Both the position numbers and the translations under genes were made by a program. From JADCRZ01 sp965200945 (lineage in GTDB: Bacteria; Bacteroidota; Bacteroidia; Chitinophagales; Chitinophagaceae): DNA of 64,000 nt. The stretch covers positions 868,001-932,000 of the forward strand of contig OZ241749.1 in assembly GCA_965200945.1 (NCBI GenBank), in the 5' to 3' direction. The notes beneath the pieces were generated by a model. It had not been told where the DNA came from, ran no database searches, and was given only the letters and a program-made list of their open reading frames with translations. Numbering within the stretch: position 1 is the stretch's first letter; every line of letters begins with the position of its first letter. This document shows, one piece after another, positions 18,050 to 28,500 of this stretch.

Positions 18050-18553
18050 ATGTTTAATCCATTGGAAAAATTCGACCAGCAGCTGATAAATGGGTTCCGC
18101 CACAAAGGCATCCGTTATCTTGTATCACAAACCTACCAGGCCGGTCAGGATCAGTTGTTTGAGCCCGGCAAAGATTCTATCCTTCTTTCCCACTACCACA
18201 ACCTGGAACTTGCATTCACCCATTACCAGTCGCTCGGCGATGACCCTTACAAATCGCTGATCGATCTCGAAAAAGAAGCGCACCGCCAAAAGATCGCCCA
18301 GATTGTTGCGCCTGGCTCCCGCTTCCTGGTGTATTCTTCGCTCATCGGCAATGCCCGTCTCATAGAAAAAAGAGCCAGTCAGAAATACCGTCACCAGGTC
18401 TACCGCTATCTCATGAAACATACCTCCTGGACGCTTCAGCCCTTTGAGAAGGTAGAGCCGCACCTGCAGCTTGTGCATGGTGAACTCTTTATCTGGGTTG
18501 AGCGCAGGGGAGAAAAGATCCATCTGCCGCTGCAGGAACTCGATAAAGTATAG
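18050..18553 (+). CDS. Uncharacterised 167-residue protein
   Basis: I do not recognise this protein. It begins MFNPLEKFDQQLINGFRHKG; the same frame is open back to an ATG at 17885, but those 55 residues (GRKSDCLSLSGADRPK...) look like translated leader, so 18050 is preferred. The product is soluble, rich in charged and aromatic residues, with a central SRFLVYSSLIGNARLI segment and a C-terminal LQLVHGELFIWVERRG strand pair. It has no signal peptide, membrane segment or Cys cluster. It stands alone between an FMN reductase and a DUF4142 gene. Confidence 0.6.
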   Translation: MFNPLEKFDQQLINGFRHKGIRYLVSQTYQAGQDQLFEPGKDSILLSHYHNLELAFTHYQSLGDDPYKSLIDLEKEAHRQKIAQIVAPGSRFLVYSSLIGNARLIEKRASQKYRHQVYRYLMKHTSWTLQPFEKVEPHLQLVHGELFIWVERRGEKIHLPLQELDKV

Positions 18554-18898
18554 TTTCACCAAAGAAGTGTTTCCTCCTGGCTTTCAGCTGTTTCCGCTGT
18601 CCTGCTTCCTGCTTTCAACAACTTCAGCCAGTCAGTCCGTTCAGTGGCTAGTTCCCGCAAACCGTTTGTGTTGTATCCTTTCCCCATTTCCAGCCACAGA
18701 TCTCCACATGTGGTGAAGCCCTCATTTGCATCCTGCTTTCCCGATCGGTTATGATCACTGCGGGTTTGTTTCAGTATTCCTGCTTTATATTTCATCAATC
18801 ATAAACGGTTTCAGTTTTAGAAATTGAAATGATTGCCCGAGTATGGATTTTGAAATGATGCAGCGGTTTCACACAACTAAAATCAAAACCAGAAGATC
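18554..18898. other. 345-base spacer with no supported gene
   Basis: Only an 80-codon frame on the minus strand (18556-18798) is open, with no recognisable motif. The last ~100 bases are AT-richer and probably hold the promoter of the DUF4142 gene, but no clear TAnnTTTG box was found. Confidence 0.4.
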
Positions 18899-19408
18899 AT
18901 GAAGAAGAGATTTTTGTTCAGTACCCTCGTTGTAGGAGTCATTTTCAGTGCCTGTCATAAAGACGATAAGCAATCACTGAATGATACAGACCGGAATTAC
19001 ATGATGCAGGCTGCTTTGAGCAACCTCGCAGAAATTGATGCGGGTACACTGGCATCCACAAAAGGCAATAAAGATTCCACGAAAATGTTTGGGGCAATGA
19101 TGGTGGCCGATCACCAGAAAGCGAACGCTTCCCTCGACTCGCTTGCAAAAGTAAAAGGCGTTACACTCCCAACTGCACCGGATGCCGAACACGTAGCCCT
19201 GAAACAACGCCTGTCGACCCTGTCAGGCCGCACTTTCGATACGGCTTACATAAACAGCCAGGTGAAAGATCACCAAAAAACGATCACGCTTTTTCAGAGT
19301 GAAATTTCAGGCGGTATGGACCAGAACACCCGTGACTTTGCATCCAAGAATTTGCCTGTCATACAAATGCATTACACGATGGCAGATGCCTTGTCGAAGA
19401 AACTGTAA
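18899..19408 (+). CDS. DUF4142 lipoprotein
   Basis: 169 residues. The lipoprotein signal (FLFSTLVVGVIFSACHKDD) places the acylated Cys in FSAC. The mature part is four-helix-like with DRNYMMQAALSNLAEIDAG and MFGAMMVADHQKANASLDSL, the DUF4142 pattern (ferritin-like, distantly similar to DUF305). The function of the family is unsettled; some members are tied to stress or envelope homeostasis. The gene stands alone and is followed by a strong terminator. Confidence 0.9.
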   Translation: MKKRFLFSTLVVGVIFSACHKDDKQSLNDTDRNYMMQAALSNLAEIDAGTLASTKGNKDSTKMFGAMMVADHQKANASLDSLAKVKGVTLPTAPDAEHVALKQRLSTLSGRTFDTAYINSQVKDHQKTITLFQSEISGGMDQNTRDFASKNLPVIQMHYTMADALSKKL

Positions 19409-19427
19409 ATTCAAATCTATAGCATCC

Positions 19428-19470
19428 AAAGGCTGTCGCAACGAAAGGTTGTGGCAGCCTTTTGTGTTTT
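19428..19470 (+). terminator. Intrinsic terminator after the DUF4142 gene
   Basis: Arms AAAGGCTGTCGCAAC (19428-19442) and GTTGTGGCAGCCTTT (19448-19462) pair over 15 positions with one mismatch and a five-base loop, followed by TGTGTTTT. It lies 20 bases past the stop. Confidence 0.8.
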
Positions 19471-19547
19471 ATCTTTCTTGTTTTTCAGCGGAATCTTCTT
19501 AGTTTCATGCTTCCTCAAGTTATTCGACTATGCCAATCGCTGCCAGT

Positions 19548-20558
19548 ATGAAAAGATGCCTCTCTGTGCTGTTACTCCTTGCAGGTTGCACGCTTGCTGC
19601 CCAACCGCCTTCAGCGGACATCGGCAAAATTTATCCTACCCGCGAGACGCCCGTGCATGATCCGGTGATGATCAAGCAAGGCAACATGTATTACCTGTTC
19701 TGCACCGGCATGGGAATCACGGTCTTTTCTTCACCCGACATGCAAAACTGGAAACGCGAAAAACCGGTATTCGACAAAGGCCCCGACTGGGCAATGAAAG
19801 CGATCCCCGGTTTCAGGGGTCATATCTGGGCGCCCGATATCAGTGTGCACAATGGCAAATACTATCTCTACTACGCGACCTCTGCTTTTGGCAAGAATAC
19901 TTCGTGCATCGGGGTCACCGTCAACAAAACCCTCGATCCAGCCTCTCCAGATTTTAAGTGGGAAGACCAGGGAAAAGTGGTGCAGTCGGTTCCCGGGCGT
20001 GATATGTGGAACGCGATCGATCCCAACCTGATCATGGACGACGCCAATACGCCCTGGCTCTCTTTTGGTTCGTTCTGGAACGGGATCAAGCTGGTAAAGC
20101 TCAATGCCGATCTGTCGGCCGTTGTACAGCCTGAGCAGTGGTATACAGTCGCCCGTCGGCCCCGTGACTTCAATGCACCGGATTCATCGGCCGGCAATGC
20201 CGCCATCGAGGCGCCATTCATTTTCAAAAAGGGTCAGTATTATTACCTGTTTGTTTCGTTCGACTATTGTTGCCGGGCGGAGAAGAGTACTTATAAAGTG
20301 GTAGTTGGCCGGAGCGATAAGGTCACCGGCCCGTATGTAGATCGCAACGGCGTCCGGATGGACCAGAACGGCGGTACGCTGGTTGTGGAGGGTGACAAAG
20401 ACTGGTACGGCGCCGGGCACAATGCCGTGTACCACTTCAACGACAAAGACTACAACGTGTTCCATGGCTACGACGCCAAAGACCGTGGCCGGTCGAAGCT
20501 GCGCCTCGAAGAGCTGACCTGGGATGCCGAGGGCTGGCCGGTGAAAAAGAGTGAGTAG
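19548..20558 (+). CDS. GH43 arabinan endo-1,5-alpha-L-arabinanase-type hydrolase
   Basis: 336 residues from the ATG at 19548. Predicted five-bladed beta-propeller hydrolysing alpha-1,5-arabinan side chains of pectin. Catalytic Asp residues are in TPVHDPVMIK and AIDPNLIMDD, and the acid Glu in NAAIEAPFIF; GHIWAPDISVHNGKYYLYY is a family block. The leader MKRCLSVLLLLAGCTLAAQ is exported; LLAGC could be a lipobox, otherwise cleavage after AAQ is likely. The start was chosen over 19530 because it puts the basic residues at the N-terminus. It fits the pectin theme of the genes at 1-5 kb but is not linked to them. Confidence 0.9.
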   Translation: MKRCLSVLLLLAGCTLAAQPPSADIGKIYPTRETPVHDPVMIKQGNMYYLFCTGMGITVFSSPDMQNWKREKPVFDKGPDWAMKAIPGFRGHIWAPDISVHNGKYYLYYATSAFGKNTSCIGVTVNKTLDPASPDFKWEDQGKVVQSVPGRDMWNAIDPNLIMDDANTPWLSFGSFWNGIKLVKLNADLSAVVQPEQWYTVARRPRDFNAPDSSAGNAAIEAPFIFKKGQYYYLFVSFDYCCRAEKSTYKVVVGRSDKVTGPYVDRNGVRMDQNGGTLVVEGDKDWYGAGHNAVYHFNDKDYNVFHGYDAKDRGRSKLRLEELTWDAEGWPVKKSE

Positions 20559-20792
20559 GAGCCAGGAAAAAATTGTAGAGAAGATGATTGGTTTACACCA
20601 GGATATAAAATGGATACAAACCAGTTGTATTGTGTGAAGAAAGGCGAATCATGCAGCTGACTGTTTCACTCGCACTACGTACCCGAGGTATGCGCGTCTC
20701 TATACAACGATCAACAAAAGGATTTTATCGAAGGGATGTCTTCAAATGTTATCATCTGACCCTTAAAAACCCGGCATTCAATTCTCTTTCCT

Positions 20793-21785
20793 TCAATACG
20801 CCCACTTCACCAGCGTGGCGCCCCAGGTGAATCCGCCGCCGAAGGCTGCGAGCACGATGAGGTCGCCTTTGCGGAGCTGCTTTTCATAATCCCAGAGACA
20901 TAAAGGAATGGTGGCGGCGGTGGTATTGCCGTAGCGTTCGATGTTGAGCATCACTTTTTCGGGGGAGAGGCTCATGCGGTTGGCAGTGGCGTCGATGATC
21001 CGTTTGTTGGCCTGGTGCGGCACCAGCCAGGCGATGTCGTCGCCGGTCAGGCTGTTGCGCCGCATGAGTTCAAAAGCTGCATCTGCCATGCCTTTCACGG
21101 CAAACTTGAAAACGGCCGGGCCCGACTGGGTAATAAAATGTTCCTGTCGGCTTACGGTCTCGATCGAAGAAGGGTAGGCGGAGCCGCCGGCCTTCATATA
21201 AAGGAACTCACGGCCGGAGCCATCCGATTTCAGCAGGCTGTCGAGCACCCCGAAACCTTCGGTATCCGGTTCCAGAAGCACCGCTCCGGCACCATCACCA
21301 AACAGCACGCAGGTGGTGCGGTCGGTATAATCAACGATGGCGCTCATTTTATCGGCGCCCACAACAACTACTTTCTTGTAACGGCCGCTTTCGATCAGTG
21401 CGGCAGCCGTGGTAAGGGTAAACAGGAAACCGGAGCAGGCAGCTTCCACGTCAAAGCTCCACGCGTTTACCGCACCGACCTTGTCGCATACTATGTTGGC
21501 AGTGGCCGGGAACAGCATGTCGGGGGTAACGGTGGCACAGATCAGGCAGTCGATCTCGGCAGGGTCGATGCCGCGTTTCCGGCAGAGTTCGAGCACGGCC
21601 GGCGCTGCAAGGTCGGAGCTTCCCTTGCCTTCGCCCCTGAGGATACGCCGCTCTTTGATGCCGGTTCTGGTAAGGATCCAATCATCGTTGGTATCCACGA
21701 TCTTTTCCAGATCGGCATTGGTCAGTTTGTCTTCCGGAACATATCCTCCCACAGCGGTTATAGCGGCGGTAATCTTTTGGTTCAT
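20793..21785 (-). CDS. fabH: 3-oxoacyl-ACP synthase III (FabH)
   Basis: 330 residues; condenses acyl-CoA with malonyl-ACP to start fatty acid synthesis. The Cys-His-Asn triad is visible: Cys117 (DVEAACSGFLF), His in WLVPHQANKRI (about 256) and Asn in ERYGNTTAATIP (about 286). The C-terminal FGGGFTWGATLVKW block is typical of FabH. The gene is monocistronic, convergent with the GH43 gene and divergent from ruvA. Confidence 0.96.
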   Translation of the reverse strand: MNQKITAAITAVGGYVPEDKLTNADLEKIVDTNDDWILTRTGIKERRILRGEGKGSSDLAAPAVLELCRKRGIDPAEIDCLICATVTPDMLFPATANIVCDKVGAVNAWSFDVEAACSGFLFTLTTAAALIESGRYKKVVVVGADKMSAIVDYTDRTTCVLFGDGAGAVLLEPDTEGFGVLDSLLKSDGSGREFLYMKAGGSAYPSSIETVSRQEHFITQSGPAVFKFAVKGMADAAFELMRRNSLTGDDIAWLVPHQANKRIIDATANRMSLSPEKVMLNIERYGNTTAATIPLCLWDYEKQLRKGDLIVLAAFGGGFTWGATLVKWAY

Positions 21786-21855
21786 GGCGCTCCTTTGATG
21801 ATGTAGAATGGCGTCAAATGTACAGCAAAATGGGAAATATCAAATGTTGCCCGAC

Positions 21856-21888
21856 TTTCACCGGGTGTATGAAAATCCCCTATTTTCG
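21856..21888 (+). promoter_or_regulatory. Possible ruvA-sprA promoter
   Basis: TTTC at 21856-21859 and TATTTTCG at 21881-21888, separated by 21 bases, resemble TTTG and TAnnTTTG with one mismatch each. The -7 box ends five bases before the ruvA ATG, so the leader would be very short. Confidence 0.35.
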
Positions 21889-21893
21889 CAGGC

Positions 21894-22478
21894 ATGATCG
21901 CTTATGTGAAAGGTGACTTTACTTACAAATCGCCGGCTACCGCGCACGTAGACGTGGGAGGGCTTGGCTATGAAGTGCACATCAGCTTACAAACCTACAT
22001 ACAGATACAGGCGCTCGACAAGGGGCTTTTATATACTTATCTCCACATCCGGGAAGACGCCCAGGTGTTATACGGGTTTGCGGAAATAGCAGAAAAAGAA
22101 ATGTTCGTACAATTGATCAGTATCACTGGGGTCGGTGCAGCTACTGCGCGGATGATGTTGTCATCTATGAGGTATGATGAAATTCAGCGGGCGATCGTTC
22201 AGGGTAATGCCCGGCTGCTGGAAAGTATAAAAGGAATAGGAAAGAAATCAGCCGAAAGAATCATTTTGGAGTTAAGGGACAAATTAAGCAAACAATCTAC
22301 CGAAACAATAATTTCAACTGCCGTTAACAATAGTTTAGAACTCGATGCGTTAAATGCTTTAGTCTCGTTGGGCATCGCACGGCCACTCGCCGAACAGGCC
22401 ATCAAAAAGGTGGCGACGCCGGAAAATGCCTCAGATAAAGTGGAAGACCTCATTAAAAAAGCCTTAAAAACACTGTAG
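21894..22478 (+). CDS. ruvA: Holliday junction branch migration protein RuvA
   Basis: 194 residues; tetrameric junction-binding partner of RuvB in recombination repair. Domain I is an OB fold (VKGDFTYKSPATAHVDVGGLGYEV), domain II has the helix-hairpin-helix pairs LISITGVGAATARMML and SIKGIGKKSAERIILELRDK, and domain III is the RuvB-binding helical tail (LNALVSLGIARPLAEQAIKK). sprA starts 44 bases later on the same strand, so the two are probably one transcript. Confidence 0.97.
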   Translation: MIAYVKGDFTYKSPATAHVDVGGLGYEVHISLQTYIQIQALDKGLLYTYLHIREDAQVLYGFAEIAEKEMFVQLISITGVGAATARMMLSSMRYDEIQRAIVQGNARLLESIKGIGKKSAERIILELRDKLSKQSTETIISTAVNNSLELDALNALVSLGIARPLAEQAIKKVATPENASDKVEDLIKKALKTL

Positions 22479-22522
22479 CCTATCGACCCCTGTTCTACCT
22501 AACTATTAGTGAGAAAAAAGAC

Positions 22523-25500
22523 TTGAGCCGGATTTCGAATATACTTCGCGGGACAATCCTTTTAACTGCCGCCCTGCTATCTTTGTGCATGGCCCAGGCA
22601 CAAGACAGTACAAGGCCCAGCTTAAACCGCGCTGATACATTAAAATATCCTATCTCTGACCGCAGGGGGGAGAAAATCACTTCTTCCAGCAGTAACCCTT
22701 TCGATCTCCAGGATCCGGCAAACATCCGTGATTCCATCGAATACGATCCCAAAACAAAGCAGTATTACATCATCGAAAAAATAGGTACTTTTTATTATCG
22801 TAAACCTACCTACTTAACGTTTGACGAATTCATGCGCATTCAATCGAAGCGTGATGAAAATGATTATTTCAAAAAGCGCTCCAACATTCTGAGCGGGCTC
22901 AATAAACGCTTGTTAAAGCCTCAGCTATCGATCACAGACAACCTGTTCAACCGCATTTTCGGAAACGGAAAAGTGGAAATTCGACCCCAGGGAAATGTAG
23001 ATATTCTTGCCGGATATCAAGGACAAAACATCAAGAACCCGACCTTGCCCGAACGCGCCAGGAAGAATGGCGGCTTTGATTTCGACATGAACGCCAACCT
23101 CAACGTGATCGCCAACATCGGCGACAAGATGAAGCTGCCGATCAACTACAACACACTCGCCACCTTCGATTTTGAAAACCAGCTCAAGCTCGACTATACC
23201 GGCACCAACGATGAGATCATACGCCGCATAGAAGCGGGCAACGTCAACTTTACTTCCAAAGGATCCCTGATCCCCGGCGCACAGTCGCTGTTCGGGCTCA
23301 AAACCCAGCTGCAGTTCGGCAAGCTGGCAGTTACTGCCGTGCTGGCCAACCAGCGTGCACAACGTCAGTCGCTCGGTCTGCAGGGTGGCGCTGCCTCGTC
23401 CGTATTCCAGTTCAAGGCCAACGATTACGAAGAGAACCGGCACTTCCTGCTGGGCCAGTATTTCCGGAACAATTACAACAGGGCCATGTCGCAGCTGCCT
23501 GCGGTGAATTCGCTGGTGCAGATTTTACGGATCGAAGTATGGGTCACCAACCGCACGGGTACCACCACCGATACACGGGATGTGGTTGCCCTGATGGACC
23601 TCGGTGAAACGAATCCTTACCTGCGCCCCCCCGTCATCAACCCGCAGACCAACACCCCGTATCCGTTCAACGACGCGAACGACCTTTACCGCAAGATCAT
23701 CAACGACCCGACAAGCCGCACTTCCTCGGCCATCACCGGCAAATTGAATTCATTGGGACTTACCCAGGTGCAGGATTTTGAAAAAACATTTGCGCGTAAG
23801 CTGGCTTCCACCGATTACTATTTCAACCCACAGATTGGTTTCCTGTCTCTTACACAACCCCTGCAGTCAGATGAAGTGCTGGGTGTGGCTTACCAGTACA
23901 GTTACAATGGAAAAATTTACCAGGTGGGGGAGTTCTCGCAGGATGTTCCGCCTGATACCACCGCAGCGAAATCGGGCAACCAGAAAGTGCTGCTGCTGAA
24001 ACTCCTGAAAGCCACTTCCCAGCGGCCCACACTTCCCCTGTGGGACCTGATGATGAAGAACGTGTATGCCCTGCGGAGCAGCGACAACAGTTACCTGACA
24101 AGCATCCAGCCAACCGATTTTCAGTTGAACGTTTTGTATGAAGAACCCAGTCTGGGTTCAAAAAGATACCTGCCCGAAGGTCCGAAAGCAGGTCAGCCGC
24201 TGATCACGGTGCTGAACCTCGACCGGTTGAACAACCAGCGCGATCCCCAGCCGGATGGGGTGTTCGACTACATCGAAGGATTTACGGTGATCTCCAACCA
24301 GGCAAGGATCATCTTCCCACTGCTCGAGCCATTCGGGCGCGACCTCGATTCGGTCGCCTTCCAGGGAGCGACGCAGGATCTGAAGAATAAATATGTTTTC
24401 TACCCGCTTTACGATACCATCAAAGAGATCGCGAAAACATATGCCAACCTCGACCGCTTTCTGCTGAGCGGTACAGCCAAAGGCTCGTCCAGTTCGGAAA
24501 TATCGCTGGGGGCATTCAATGTGCCGCAGGGGTCGGTGACCGTTACATCGGGCGGAAGAAACCTGCTGGAAGGCGTTGACTATACCGTCGACTATAACCT
24601 GGGAACGGTGAAGATCATCAACCAGGCCATCCTTAACTCCGGCGTGCCGGTGAACGTACAGTTCGAGAACAACGCAGGCTTCGGCATACAGCAGCGAAGC
24701 TTCACAGGCCTACGGCTCGACTACCAGTTCATCAACACGGCGAAAAAGTCTTTGTCGGTAGGGGCTACCATGGTGAAGCTGAGTGAGCGGCCGTACTTCA
24801 CCAAAATGAATTACAGCGAAGACCCTATCAACAACAAGATGTACGGGCTCGACTTCAACTATCGCTCCGAGCTTCCCCGGCTTACGCGCTGGCTCAACAA
24901 GCTGCCTTTCTACCATACCAACGAGATGAGTACCATACAGGCGTATGGTGAAGGCGCTGCGCTGAAACCCGGCCACCCATCGCAGATCGGCAAGGGCAGC
25001 AACGGCCTTATCTATATCGATGATTTTGAGGGAACCCGCAACAGCATCGACCTGCGTTTCCCGCTCATCAGCTGGTCGCTGGCCTCCACGCCGCAGAACA
25101 ACGGAAAGTTCCCCGAAGCAAGCCTGACGGATGACCTCAGCTATGGCTTCAACCGCTCAAAGATCGCCTGGTACAATATCGAGCCTAACCTGCAGGACCC
25201 CAGGGGAACAAACAATCCCGTAAAAGGCTACCAGGATTTCGCCGACCCGCGCATCCATGGCCTCAACCAGCAGCAGCTGTACCCGGCCAAAACACCGGAG
25301 TTCGGACAGGCCCAGCTTATCACATTCGACATGGCGTTTTATCCTTCCGACAGGGGCCCTTATAATTTTGATACGAGGGCAGCCAACATCAACCCGGCCA
25401 ACGGAAAGTTTCTGAATCCGAAAGCCCGATGGGGCGGTATCATGCGTTCGCTCGACCAGGTCGATTTCGAAACAGGTAACGTGGAATACATCGAATTCTG

Positions 25501-28500
25501 GATGCAGGACCCCAACATCCTGAAACCAAACAGCACCGGGGGCAGTCTCTTCTTCGACCTGGGAAATATATCGGAGGATGTCTTGAAAGACGGCAAACGC
25601 TTTTTCGAGAACGGTCTTCCCACACCAAACATCCTGGCTGAAACAGACAGCTCCAACTGGGGCAAAGTGCCTTCCAACCCGATCCAGGTAACGCAGGCTT
25701 TCAGCAACGACCCGACCGACCGGCCGTACCAGGACGTCGGTTTCGACGGACTGAACGATACGCTCGAGCGCCAGAAGTATGCACCTTATCTGTCACGGCT
25801 TCAGTCCATCGTAAATCCCAATGTTTTCCAGGGCGCAGTGAACGACCCGGCTGGTGACAACTTCCGCAACTACCGCGATGAAGCGTTCGACAACAACCGT
25901 ACGGGTATCCTTGGCCGTTATAAGAACATCAACAGTCCGCAGGGCAACTCACCCGTGGCAGCGGCAACCGCAACGTCTACGGCAGCTTTCACGCTGTACC
26001 CCGACCAGGAAGACCTCAACCGCGACAATACGCTTAATGAACTGGAAGAATACTTTGAATACGAAGTAAAGCTCGATCCGCAAAACCTCCAGGTGGGCGT
26101 GAACCATATTACCGATGTGCGTGAGTTTGTTCCCCCGATCGCCAACGCACAGAGAGAGCGGTGGTTCCTGTTCAGGATACCGATCAAGGAATACAACACC
26201 AGGATCGGCAACATACCCGATTTTAAATCGATCCGGTTTATCCGCATGTATATGAACGGGTTTGAAGATTCGGTGGTTTGCCGCTTTGCCAAGCTGGAAC
26301 TGGTGCGCAACAACTGGCGCAATTTTGCTTATTCGCTCGACACGGCAGGCACTTACAAACCGCTGCCCGATCCTTCACCCACGACGCTGAATGTATTGGC
26401 CGTTAACGTGGAAGAAAACAGCAGCCGCACACCGATACCGTATGTCATCCCGCCTGGCATCGAACGCGTGCAGCAGCTCACCAACAACAACCTGAACGTG
26501 CTGCAGAATGAGCAGTCGCTGAGTATGCAGATCTGCGGACTCAGCAAACAGGATGCAAGAGGGGTTTTTAAAACCATCAACCTCGATCTTCGCCAGTACC
26601 GCAAGCTGCAGATGTTCATCCATGCAGAAAGCGTGGCCGGTACCACTGCGCTGAACGACGGCGAGATCAACGCCATCCTGCGTATCGGTAACGACTTCAT
26701 CAACAATTTTTACGAGATCCAGATCCCTTTGCGTATCACCAGGCCCGGAGCAAAGCTCGACACGCTGGTGTGGCCCACCGCCAACAACCTGGATCTCGAT
26801 CTCGACCGGTTGACGAGTCTCAAAGTAAAGCGGAACAATTCCGGCAACCCTTCGGTGATGTACCGCGAACGGGATGCGAACGGCCAGATATTTTCCATAA
26901 TTGGCAACCCGAACTTGGGTCAGGTGCAGGGGTTCTTTATGGGAATCCTCAATGTCAAGAACGAAAGTGTGTGTACCGAAGCCTGGTTCAATGAACTACG
27001 TTTGTCTGACATTGATGAGAACGGCGGCTATGCCGCGCTTGGACGGGTAGATATCAAGCTTGCTGATCTGGGTACCATATCATTGTCGGGTAATTACAAG
27101 ACACGCGGTTTTGGTACACTTGAACAAAGGGTGAACGAACGGTCAAGGGAAGATATGTCGCAGTTCGACGCTGCCACCAATCTCGAACTGGGCAGACTGC
27201 TGCCCGCGAAAGCGGCCATCTCGATTCCGGTGTATGCGGGCGTTTCGCAAACGGTGCTTACCCCGGAATATGATCCGTACGACCTGGACATAAAGCTGAA
27301 AGACAAGCTGAGCGGGGCACCGGCTTCACGACGCGATTCGATCCGCAACGATGCGATCGATATTGCAACGACGCATACACTCAACTTTACGAATGTCAAA
27401 AAAGCGAACACCTCGGGCAAAAAACAAAAGATCTACAGCATAGAGAATTTCGACGTCAGTTACTCCTATACAAAAACCGAACACCATAATTCACTGATCG
27501 AAAGCGAGGAAGTGATCAGGGAGCGCGGTGGCGTGGGATACAATTATTCATCGTCACCCACGTACAAGGAGCCCTTCAAAAAACTGATCCGTTCCAAATC
27601 GACCTGGTACGATCTGGTACGCAGCTTCAACTTCAATCCGACACCTTCGCTGATCAGTATCCGTACAGACATCAACCGGCAGTTCAGCGCGTTCAGGGCA
27701 CGCAATGTGGGCGGCCCGAAAGGCGTGCTACCAGAAACCTATAACAAATATTTTACGTTTGACCGGCTGTACAATTTCCGCTGGGATATCACCCGTTCCC
27801 TCAACATCGATTTCACCGCTACGAACAAGGCCCGGGTCGATGAAGCGGCGGGCAGACTGAACAAGCTCGAAAGACAGCGGATGTGGAATAACTTCTTCAA
27901 GGGTGGGCGTACTACCAGTTACGACCACACGGCCAATGTCACCTATACGCTGCCAACCACCAAGTTGCCCCTGCTCAACTGGACCACTTTCCGTGTGGGT
28001 TATTCAGCCCGCTTCAACTGGCTGGCTGCCTCGCTTGATACCCTTGCACGAAGCCTCGGTAATTTTATTTCCAATTCGCAGCAGAAAAACGCCGTCGGCG
28101 AGTTTGATTTTACCCGTCTGTACCGCAACTCCAGGCTGTTGCGGGCCCTCGACTGGGATGCCGCTGCGCAGGCTCCGCCGCCACAGCAGCCGGCCAACAA
28201 GGCAGATACGGCCAAAGGAAAGAAAGCGAAAGTTAAACGCGATCCCAGCGAACCGCTGGTGCTGCCGGGCGCCGTGAAGTTTATCGGCCGGTTTATTACC
28301 TCCGTCAAGCGGGTGAGCGTCAATTATTCAGAAACCGGCAGCACCAATCTGGCAGGCTACCTCGACAGTACCCAGGCATTCGGCATGAATTTCCGGAGTA
28401 TGAAACCGGGATGGGGTTTTGTACTCGGACAACAGCCCGATACCAACCTGGTAAACAGTTTTGGGCGGAAAGGAATGCTTACGAAGAATGTACTGTTCAA

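Noticed and set aside
18556..18798. 80-codon minus-strand frame
   Set aside because: No motif, no sensible start context, and it sits in the spacer before the DUF4142 gene.
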